Shown one piece after another: positions 6,084 through 12,380 of a DNA stretch of 16,936 nt (the stretch's first letter is position 1; each line of letters opens with the position of its first letter). The DNA comes from Gemmatimonas phototrophica (GTDB lineage Bacteria > Gemmatimonadota > Gemmatimonadetes > Gemmatimonadales > Gemmatimonadaceae): NCBI GenBank assembly GCA_945870175.1, contig CAMBRJ010000017.1:1-16936 (forward strand), read 5' to 3'. Position numbers and translations under genes: made by a program. The notes below the pieces were generated by a model. The model did no database searches. It was not told the origin of the DNA and saw only the letters and a program-made list of their open reading frames with translations.

Positions 6084-8498
6084 ATGCTCAGGTGGTTCGA
6101 AGACATTTCGCGCAATGATGTGCCGATCGTCGGCGGGAAGACCGCCTCGCTTGGCGAGATGATCCGCAATCTCGGCAGCGCGGGCATTCGCGTACCCGGT
6201 GGATTCGCGATCACGGCCAACGCGTACCGTCGCTTTCTCGCGCACAATGCGCTCGAACCGCTGATGCAGACGGAGCTCGCCCGCCTCGACGCCGGCGCCC
6301 CGCTCGCCGAGGTGGGCCAGACGATCCGTTCCGCGATCGCGGGGGGCATCCTCCCCGACGATCTGGCGAACGAGATTCGCGCCGCCTACGCTGAACTGAA
6401 CAGGCGTGGCGAACTCGACGAGGCACCGGTCGCCGTGCGCAGCTCGGCCACGGCCGAGGACCTGCCCGATGCGAGCTTCGCCGGACAGCAGGAGTCCTTC
6501 CTGAACGTCATCGGGGTGGATGCCTTGCTCGACGCCGTGCGTCGCTGCTTCGCCTCGCTCTACACCGATCGTGCGATCACGTATCGGGCGCTGCACGGCT
6601 ATCCCCATCTCAAGGTGGCGCTGTCCGTCGCCGTGCAACGCATGGTGCGCTCCGATCGCGGGTCCTCCGGCGTCGCGTTCACGCTCGACACCGAGACGGG
6701 TTTCCGTAATCTCGTCGTGATCAACGGCGCCTTCGGTCTGGGCGAGAACGTGGTGAAGGGCACCGTCACGCCCGACGAGTGGCGCGTGTTCAAGCCGCTG
6801 CTGAGCGATGCGACGGTGGCACCGATCCTCGACCGCACGATCGGCTCGAAGCTCCTCAAGATGGTGCTCGACGAGCACGGCGCGCCAACCAACATCGACA
6901 CCACCGCCGCCGAACGTGCGGGTGTCGTGCTCGACGACGGTCAGGTGCTTGCCCTGGCCCGCTGGTGTGCCACGATCGAATCGCATTACGGCATGCCGAT
7001 GGATATCGAGTGGGCCATCGATGGTGAAACGCGCGAGATGTTCATCGTGCAGGCGCGCCCGGAGACCGTGCGTTCCCGCGAGCGGGCGGCGGACTTCACC
7101 ACGTTTACGCTCGACGGCAAGGGCGACGTCCTGGTCACGGGAGTGGCCGTCGGACAGCGCATCACGAGTGGTCGGGTGTTCGTACTGGGGAGCATGGCCG
7201 AGGCCGCGCGATTCGAGGACGGCGGCATTCTCGTGGCCCGCATGACGGATCCCGATTGGGTGCCGCTCATGAAGCGCGCGTCGGCGATCGTGACCGACTC
7301 GGGCGGACGGACGAGTCACGCGGCCATCGTGAGTCGCGAGCTGGGTATCGCGGCCATTGTCGGCAGCGGCAACGCGACGGCCGCGCTCACCGATGGCAGC
7401 ATGGTCACGGTGAGCTGCGCCGAGGGACCACAGGGGCACGTGTATGCCGGTGCGATTCCATGGACCGAAACCACGGTCGACCTCACTGCGCTGCCGCCCA
7501 CGCACACGCAGATCATGCTGAACGTGGCCGACCCCGAAGCGGCGATGCGATGGTGGCGGCTGCCGGCCCGCGGTGTCGGCCTGGCGCGCATCGAGTTCGT
7601 GATCGAACACATGGTGAAGGTGCACCCCATGGCCTTGCTGCATCCGGAGCAGACGGATGCCGAGTCGCGCGCGCGGATTGCCGCGCTCACCGCCGGCTTC
7701 GCCCATGCTCCCGACTACTTCGTGGATCGCATGGCCGCAGGCGTGGCGGTGATTGCCGCGTCGCAATGGCCGCATCCCGTCATCGTGCGCTTCAGCGACT
7801 TCAAGACCAATGAGTATGCCGGGCTCCTCGGCGGAAAGGCATTCGAGCCACACGAGGAGAATCCGATGCTCGGCTTCCGTGGCGCCTCGCGCTACTACAG
7901 CGAACGGTATCGCGAGGGCTTCGGACTCGAGTGCCAGGCCATCCGGCGCGTGCGCGAACAGATGGGACTCACGAACGTCGTGGTCATGATTCCGTTCTGT
8001 CGCACACTCGAGGAAGCGGATCTCGTGCTGGCGGAAATGGCCAAGCACGGCCTCGTGCGCGGTGAGCACGGGCTCGAGGTCTACGTGATGGCCGAGATTC
8101 CGAGCAACGTCATTCTGGCGAAGGAATTCGGCGTTCGCTTCGATGGCTTCAGCATCGGCAGCAACGATCTCACGCAGCTTACGCTGGGCGTCGACCGCGA
8201 CAATGCGTTGCTCACCGCGCTCTTCGACGAGCGCAATCCAGCGGTGTTGCGCTCCATCGAGCGGCTCATCGCCGACGCGCACGAAGTCGGCTGCAAGGTC
8301 GGCATCTGCGGGCAGGCGCCGAGCGATCACCCGGAGTTCGCCGAGTTTCTGGTGAAGGCGGGGATCGACTCGATCTCGCTCAACCCCGACAGTGTGGTCC
8401 CGGTGCTGACGCGGGTGTCGGCGCTGGAGCAGGCGTTGGCACAGACATCACCCGCGTCAACACTTACCGGAGCATATCATGGGCGTATTGCACGATAA
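6084..8498 (+). CDS. ppsA: Phosphoenolpyruvate synthase
   Basis: Cytoplasmic enzyme of 804 residues, the normal family length, making phosphoenolpyruvate from pyruvate and ATP (products PEP, AMP, Pi), an entry step of gluconeogenesis. Domains in order: N-terminal ATP-binding domain (VGGKTASLGEMIRNLG; VAVRSSATAEDLPDASFAG near residues 115-135), the central phosphohistidine domain with GGRTSHAAIV and catalytic His412, and the C-terminal PEP/pyruvate TIM barrel (ENPMLGFRG; AEIPSNV; FSIGSNDLTQLTLGVDRD; GICGQAPS with catalytic Cys742). Both catalytic residues sit at the spacing expected for the family. The start is set by GGAGGT. The last 20 nt overlap the following SDR gene in another frame. Pyruvate phosphate dikinase is less likely given the length and motifs. 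No PpsR-type regulator is seen in the window. Confidence 0.97.
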   Translation: MLRWFEDISRNDVPIVGGKTASLGEMIRNLGSAGIRVPGGFAITANAYRRFLAHNALEPLMQTELARLDAGAPLAEVGQTIRSAIAGGILPDDLANEIRAAYAELNRRGELDEAPVAVRSSATAEDLPDASFAGQQESFLNVIGVDALLDAVRRCFASLYTDRAITYRALHGYPHLKVALSVAVQRMVRSDRGSSGVAFTLDTETGFRNLVVINGAFGLGENVVKGTVTPDEWRVFKPLLSDATVAPILDRTIGSKLLKMVLDEHGAPTNIDTTAAERAGVVLDDGQVLALARWCATIESHYGMPMDIEWAIDGETREMFIVQARPETVRSRERAADFTTFTLDGKGDVLVTGVAVGQRITSGRVFVLGSMAEAARFEDGGILVARMTDPDWVPLMKRASAIVTDSGGRTSHAAIVSRELGIAAIVGSGNATAALTDGSMVTVSCAEGPQGHVYAGAIPWTETTVDLTALPPTHTQIMLNVADPEAAMRWWRLPARGVGLARIEFVIEHMVKVHPMALLHPEQTDAESRARIAALTAGFAHAPDYFVDRMAAGVAVIAASQWPHPVIVRFSDFKTNEYAGLLGGKAFEPHEENPMLGFRGASRYYSERYREGFGLECQAIRRVREQMGLTNVVVMIPFCRTLEEADLVLAEMAKHGLVRGEHGLEVYVMAEIPSNVILAKEFGVRFDGFSIGSNDLTQLTLGVDRDNALLTALFDERNPAVLRSIERLIADAHEVGCKVGICGQAPSDHPEFAEFLVKAGIDSISLNPDSVVPVLTRVSALEQALAQTSPASTLTGAYHGRIAR
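8469..8472 (+). promoter_or_regulatory. Shine-Dalgarno of SDR gene inside the ppsA end
   Basis: GGAG lies 6 nt before ATG 8479, within the final codons of ppsA. It supports 8479 as the SDR start and suggests translational coupling to ppsA. Confidence 0.6.
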
Positions 8499-9237
8499 GG
8501 TCGCGGTCATCACGGGCGCGGCGAATGGCATCGGCCGCGCCATCGCCACCCTCTTCGCGGCCGAAGGCGCGCGGGTGGTCGTCTCCGATCTCGATGTGAA
8601 GAACGGTGAGGCGCTGGTGCATACGATCGTCGCCGCGGGCGGCCATGCCGTCTACGTGCGGGCCGACGTGTCGATCGAGCACGACATGCGCATGCTGTTC
8701 AGCCGCGCCCTCGAGATCTACGGCGGCGTGCACATCATGGTGAACAACGCCGGCATCGAAGGGGCAAACGTGGCGATCGGCGACTACGACATGGCGGAGT
8801 TTGATCGCGTCATCGACGTGAATCTCCGCGGTGTGTTCCTGGGCATGCAGGTGGCGGTGAAGCACATGGCTTCCGCCGGCGGCGGCGTGATCCTGAACAT
8901 GTCGTCGGTGGCAGGACTGAAAGGCTTCGCCACGCTTGCCCCCTACACCGCCTCCAAGCACGCGGTGGTCGGTCTCACCAAGGCGGCCGCATTGGAGTAC
9001 GCCACGCAGAACATCCGGATCAACGCCATCTGCCCCGGCGCCGTGGTGACCGACATGATTCACCGCATCACGAAGAACGATCCGGCCACGGAGGAGGCCT
9101 ACGCCAAGCTGCAGCCGATCGGCCGTATGGGCACGCCCGACGAGATCGCGGCGGTGACGCTGTTCCTCTGCTCCGACGCGTCGAGCTTCCTGACCGGTGT
9201 GGCGCTGCCGGCCGACGGTGGGATCATGGCCGGCTAG
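8479..9237 (+). CDS. Classical short-chain dehydrogenase/reductase (NAD-type)
   Basis: Cytoplasmic oxidoreductase of 252 residues, the standard classical SDR length. Seen: the nucleotide motif TGAANGIG (residues 12-19), Asp37 after the second beta strand (VVVSDLD), which favours NAD(H) over NADP(H), NNAG (89-92), and a full catalytic tetrad Asn115, Ser143, Tyr156, Lys160 (YTASK). The C-terminal stretch PADGGI is typical of this family. It overlaps ppsA by 20 nt and has its own GGAG, so the two are probably translationally coupled. The substrate is unknown; relatives include glucose, cyclopentanol, 2,3-butanediol and 3-hydroxyacyl dehydrogenases, and motifs alone do not separate them. The link to PEP synthase suggests carbon metabolism but does not name a substrate. 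Enzyme class is certain, specificity open. Confidence 0.95.
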   Translation: MGVLHDKVAVITGAANGIGRAIATLFAAEGARVVVSDLDVKNGEALVHTIVAAGGHAVYVRADVSIEHDMRMLFSRALEIYGGVHIMVNNAGIEGANVAIGDYDMAEFDRVIDVNLRGVFLGMQVAVKHMASAGGGVILNMSSVAGLKGFATLAPYTASKHAVVGLTKAAALEYATQNIRINAICPGAVVTDMIHRITKNDPATEEAYAKLQPIGRMGTPDEIAAVTLFLCSDASSFLTGVALPADGGIMAG

Positions 9238-9244
9238 CAGCGCG

Positions 9245-9277
9245 CGCGCCGACCGAGGCTACCAGTCGGTCGGCGCG
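9245..9277. terminator. Strong hairpin between convergent SDR genes, overlapping a coding end
   Basis: Perfect 12-bp inverted repeat CGCGCCGACCGA (9245-9256) and TCGGTCGGCGCG (9266-9277) with a 9-nt loop. The loop contains the stop codon of the minus-strand gene, and the right arm encodes its last residues. It starts 8 nt after the plus-strand SDR stop. Its position between converging genes fits a shared bidirectional terminator, although neither side has a T-run. Confidence 0.6.
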
Positions 9278-10869
9278 TAGTCCTTGAGGAACTGGCCCCA
9301 CACGTGGACGCCGCTCGACACACCGGCAATGATGGGATCGACGATTCGCGCCGCGCCGTCCACGATGTCGAGCGGCGGATGGAAGCGGTGGTTCTCCACC
9401 TTCCGTGCCGCAATCTCCGCCACGTCTTCGTCGGTCACCCAACCGGTGTCCACGCTGTTCATGTGGATGCCGTCCTGCTGGTAATCCGCCGCCGAGGTGC
9501 GCGTCATCATGTTGAGCGCGGCCTTGGCCATGTTCGTGTGTGGATGCCGCGTGGTCTTGTTGTTGCGATAGAACTGCCCTTCCATCGCCGACACGTTCAC
9601 GATGTGCTTGTCGTGATTTTCCGTGCGCAGCATGAGCGGCTTGAGCCGAGCATTGATCAGAAACGGGGCGATCGCATTCACCAGCTGCACTTCCAGCAGC
9701 TCCACGCTCGGCACTTCATCCATCAGCAGCCGCCACGAGTTCCGCTCGCGCAGATCGACCTGCTGCAGATCCTGATCGAGCTTGCCGGCGGGAAAGAGTT
9801 GATGCGCGACGAGCATGTCGTCGGGCACCAACGGCACTTGCGACAGCTCAGCGGCGTGCGTGAGCCCCACACGATTCAGCGCGGTGCCACTCTGCACCAC
9901 GGCGGCACTGCTGCCCGCATCGGGATCGGGGAGCAGCTGCGCACCGCGAAGCCCTTCGTACGCACCGAGAATCTTGCGCGCCGCCTTCGACAGCGTGCTG
10001 GCGGCCGCGGACTCGCCGTCCATCATGTGCGCGTAGAACGCGGGCGGACGGCGCACCGTCTGGCAGGCGTTGTTGATGATGAAATCGAGGCGCGATTCGG
10101 TGTGCGTGAGCTCGCGACAGAACGCCTCCACACTCGGCGTGTGGCGCAGGTCGAGCCCGAAGATCTCCAGGCGATCGCTCCAGGCATCGAAGTCCGGCTC
10201 TGCCGCATAGCGCATGGCCGAATCGCGCGGGAATCGCGTGGTCACCAGCAATCGCGCACCGCAACGCAGCAGCTTGAGTCCCGCCTGGTAGCCGATCTTC
10301 ACGCGGCCACCCGACAACAGCGCGGTCCGTCCGCTCAGGTCCACCAGTTCGGTGCGCTTGGCGAAGTTGAAATCGCCGCACGGCAGACACATCTGGTCGT
10401 AGAAGTGATGGATCGTGGTGAACTTCTGCTTGCAGATGTAGCAATGCTGCGGCACGATCGCTTCGGGCGCGTCGTCCTCGCGCTCTGCATCGGTGGAGGT
10501 CCCCGATGCCCCGTCGCCGAGCAGATAGACGTTGGGCGTCGTGAACACCGGCTTGCGGCGCAGTTCGCGAATGCCCGTTTCCTGCAGCACGCTGTCGTCG
10601 CGACGAGCCGCATCGAGCTTCCGCTGCTTGGTCGTGGCCTTGACCATCGAGCGGCGGGCGCGCGCGTCCGGGTGAAACACGTGGCCCACCGCGTCGAGGA
10701 AGCGCTGACGCTCCTCGAACGGGACGTGCACCAGCTGCGAGCGATCCGCGATGACCTGCTCGAGCAGCGAGGTGGCGGCGCGGAGGTCGTCGCGGAACGT
10801 CTCGGCGTTCGTGCCGGGTTCGCGGGTCGTATCGTCGGGAGAGGTCACAGGATCACCATCCCGAAGCAT
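9259..10869 (-). CDS. Composite zinc-ribbon-like / divergent SDR protein
   Basis: Protein of 536 residues with three visible parts. Residues 1-140 are charged and unrecognised. Residues 143-164 hold two CxxC pairs (CYIC, CLPC) spaced like a zinc ribbon. From about 180 to the end is an SDR Rossmann domain: TALLSGGRVKIG (182-193), INNAC at 265-269 in place of NNAG, LVNA with Asn398, and NVSA with Ser427. The canonical catalytic Tyr of YxxxK is missing: in HTNMAK the Lys is 449 and the Tyr position is Thr445. An alternative YRNNK (Tyr434, Lys438) lies only 7 residues after the Ser. No signal peptide, so probably cytoplasmic. I chose ATG 10869 because longer versions overlap the cupin gene; GTG 10848 is an alternative. 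It is the last gene of a minus-strand row of regulator, methyltransferase, cupin. Substrate and activity unknown. Confidence 0.85.
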   Translation of the reverse strand: MLRDGDPVTSPDDTTREPGTNAETFRDDLRAATSLLEQVIADRSQLVHVPFEERQRFLDAVGHVFHPDARARRSMVKATTKQRKLDAARRDDSVLQETGIRELRRKPVFTTPNVYLLGDGASGTSTDAEREDDAPEAIVPQHCYICKQKFTTIHHFYDQMCLPCGDFNFAKRTELVDLSGRTALLSGGRVKIGYQAGLKLLRCGARLLVTTRFPRDSAMRYAAEPDFDAWSDRLEIFGLDLRHTPSVEAFCRELTHTESRLDFIINNACQTVRRPPAFYAHMMDGESAAASTLSKAARKILGAYEGLRGAQLLPDPDAGSSAAVVQSGTALNRVGLTHAAELSQVPLVPDDMLVAHQLFPAGKLDQDLQQVDLRERNSWRLLMDEVPSVELLEVQLVNAIAPFLINARLKPLMLRTENHDKHIVNVSAMEGQFYRNNKTTRHPHTNMAKAALNMMTRTSAADYQQDGIHMNSVDTGWVTDEDVAEIAARKVENHRFHPPLDIVDGAARIVDPIIAGVSSGVHVWGQFLKDYAPTDW

Positions 10870-10883
10870 ACCGAGGTCGCACA

Positions 10884-10915
10884 GCGGCCGCGACCGTGAG
10901 AGCGACCGCGGCCGC
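10884..10915 (-). terminator. GC-rich hairpin between cupin and zinc-ribbon SDR genes
   Basis: Perfect 9-bp inverted repeat GCGGCCGCG (10884-10892) and CGCGGCCGC (10907-10915), 14-nt loop, in the 52-nt gap after the cupin stop. No T-run follows. It could be a terminator, a transcript-stability element or a leader structure of the SDR gene; a competing pairing GGTCGC/GCGACC exists nearby. Confidence 0.4.
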
Positions 10916-10921
10916 GATGGA

Positions 10922-11323
10922 TCAGGCCGACGGCGGGGCGGCGGGCGTGCGGCAGATGGTGAGCAGCATGTCACTGGACTCGGTGGCGCGCACGGTGTGC
11001 AGCTGGCGCGGCGCCAGTGCCACGAGTTCGCCACCACCAAGCGACAGCACCTCCCCGTCGACCATCACCTCGAGTCGTCCGGCGAGCACCTGAATCGTCA
11101 CCTCACCGGCGGCGCTGTGTTCCTTGATCATGCCATCCGCGTCGAACGCGAACAAGATCACGGAGAGCGGGCCGCGTCGCACCAGCGCCTGCTGTCGATG
11201 GCCGGCTGCCGACGCCGGCACCTCGGCCCGGAGTTGTGCGGCCGTCGCCGCCAGGTCGAATCGTTGAACCGGCACCGCCAATCGCTCGGGCGAGGGCGAA
11301 CCCTGTCGTTCATCGGGTGTCAT
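10922..11323 (-). CDS. Small cupin-domain protein
   Basis: Single-domain protein of 133 residues without signal peptide. The cupin core is visible at 50-125: GPLSVILFAF, motif 1 around HSAAGE (His69, Glu74) leading to VLAGRLEVMVDGE, and motif 2 GELVALAPRQLHTV (His109). The usual first His of HxH is Lys67 here (KEH), so a metal site, if any, has three rather than four standard ligands. The start has a good ribosome binding site, GGAGG at 11335-11331, 7 nt upstream. It lies between the methyltransferase and the zinc-ribbon SDR on the same strand. Cupins of this size act as small-molecule binders, isomerases or dioxygenases, and the sequence does not decide. A ligand-sensing or metabolic role in the same pathway as its neighbours is an inference from position only. 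Confidence 0.88.
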   Translation of the reverse strand: MTPDERQGSPSPERLAVPVQRFDLAATAAQLRAEVPASAAGHRQQALVRRGPLSVILFAFDADGMIKEHSAAGEVTIQVLAGRLEVMVDGEVLSLGGGELVALAPRQLHTVRATESSDMLLTICRTPAAPPSA

Positions 11324-11330
11324 GCGAGAG

Positions 11331-11335
11331 CCTCC
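11331..11335 (-). promoter_or_regulatory. Shine-Dalgarno of the cupin gene
   Basis: GGAGG on the minus strand, 7 nt upstream of ATG 11323. It begins only 4 nt after the hairpin at 11340-11365, so folding could affect ribosome access. Confidence 0.6.
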
Positions 11336-11339
11336 GGTC

Positions 11340-11365
11340 GAGAGCGGGTACCAGTACCCGCTCTC
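11340..11365 (-). terminator. Perfect 11-bp hairpin between methyltransferase and cupin genes
   Basis: GAGAGCGGGTA (11340-11350) and TACCCGCTCTC (11355-11365) pair without mismatch around the 4-nt loop CCAG. It lies 26 nt after the methyltransferase stop and ends next to the cupin Shine-Dalgarno. There is no T-run, so it may be a weak terminator, a stability element or a translational control hairpin rather than a full intrinsic terminator. Confidence 0.55.
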
Positions 11366-11391
11366 CCGGAATGTACTCCCTCAGGCCATTG

Positions 11392-12237
11392 TCATTTGCG
11401 GTCAATCACGACTTCCAGATACGCGCTCGGCAGTACGAGCGTCTCGTCCCCGGAGCGATTGTCCTTCTCCATGAGCCGCAGCAGATCCTCGGTGAACGCG
11501 GCCTGCCGATCGGCGTCGAGCGCCGCGAAGGTCTTGTTCATGGGGCCGTAGAACGTGCGGAACACTTCGATCCAATGCACCGGCGAGTGATAGCGGAACA
11601 CGAACTCGCGGCTGGTCACGGTGATGTCGCGGGCCGAGTCGGCGAACAATTCCTCGATGCGCGCCCGGGTGCCCCACGCGCTGGGCGACGTCACCCCAGG
11701 TGCCGGCGGGATGTACTTGCCGATCGTCTTGAACAGCTGACCGATGAAGCTGTCCGGGGTCCAGCTGGCGAGTCCGATGCGGCCACCCGACCGGCACACG
11801 CGCGCCATCTCGGCCGCGGCCTGCGCCTGATTCGGGGTGAACATCACGCCGAACGTCGACATCACGTTGTCGAACGACCCATCGGCGAACGGCAGGTTCT
11901 CGGCGTCGGCTTCCTGAAACGTGAGCGTCATGCCGTCGGCGAGCGCGCGGGCGCGACCGGACTCGAGCAGCGACGGCACGTAGTCGGTGGACGTGACATC
12001 GCACCACCGACGGGCGGCGGCGAGCGACGCGTTACCGTTGCCGGCCGCGACGTCGAGCACCTTCGAGCCGGAGCGGATATCCATCGACTCGCACAGCTGT
12101 TCGCCGACGATCTGCAGTGTGGTGCCGACCACCGCGTAGTTGCCGGTGGACCAGGCGACCTGCTGGCGCGCCTTCAGCGCGACGAGGTCGGTGGCGGGAG
12201 GAGCGGGAGGCGTGGCGACGGCGGTGTCCTGAGACAT
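11392..12237 (-). CDS. Class I SAM-dependent methyltransferase (Methyltransf_11/UbiE-like)
   Basis: Cytoplasmic protein of 281 residues. Motif I is VLDVAAGNGNASLAAA (residues 60-75), with the acidic residue binding the SAM ribose at Asp85 (TSTDYVP). The post-I and motif II region EADAENLPFADGSFDNVMS is typical of Methyltransf_11 and UbiE-like small-molecule methyltransferases, followed by GGRIGLASWTP. The C-terminal third, with many aromatic residues (FRYHSPVHWIEVFRTFYG), probably forms the acceptor-binding cap. Start 12237 is preferred because upstream codons look non-coding and Arg/Pro-rich; the Shine-Dalgarno is weak. The first 20 residues are Ala/Pro/Thr-rich and may be disordered. It is the first enzyme after the LuxR-type regulator and is followed by the cupin. 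The methyl acceptor is unknown; it is probably not the true ubiquinone/menaquinone enzyme, as the signature regions are not clearly present. Confidence 0.92.
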   Translation of the reverse strand: MSQDTAVATPPAPPATDLVALKARQQVAWSTGNYAVVGTTLQIVGEQLCESMDIRSGSKVLDVAAGNGNASLAAARRWCDVTSTDYVPSLLESGRARALADGMTLTFQEADAENLPFADGSFDNVMSTFGVMFTPNQAQAAAEMARVCRSGGRIGLASWTPDSFIGQLFKTIGKYIPPAPGVTSPSAWGTRARIEELFADSARDITVTSREFVFRYHSPVHWIEVFRTFYGPMNKTFAALDADRQAAFTEDLLRLMEKDNRSGDETLVLPSAYLEVVIDRK

Positions 12238-12354
12238 GGCGATTGACCTGAGCAAGGGTGGCGGAGCGCGTTGATCGCGACAAGGACGAGGATACCGATT
12301 GCCTCGTGCCACCCGCTTCCCCTGATCCGGCCATCTTTTGCCGTCGTGCCCGGC

Positions 12355-12370
12355 TGGCCCGAACGGGCCA
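12355..12370 (-). terminator. Short hairpin after the LuxR-type regulator
   Basis: TGGCCC (12355-12360) and GGGCCA (12365-12370), 4-nt loop GAAC, 10 nt after the regulator stop. No T-run. Weak evidence for termination between the regulator and the methyltransferase; if it works, the methyltransferase needs its own promoter in the 143-nt gap. Confidence 0.35.
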
Positions 12371-12380
12371 TTGGCGCTGG

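Noticed and set aside
5874..8330. A very long open frame (818 codons) antisense to ppsA
   Set aside because: ppsA is unmistakable on the plus strand. The antisense product is His/Arg/Gly-rich with no motif, as expected from a GC-rich third codon position read backwards.
9304..10899. 531-codon plus-strand open frame opposite the zinc-ribbon SDR
   Set aside because: Arg/His-rich composition without domains; the minus-strand frame has CxxC pairs and SDR motifs.
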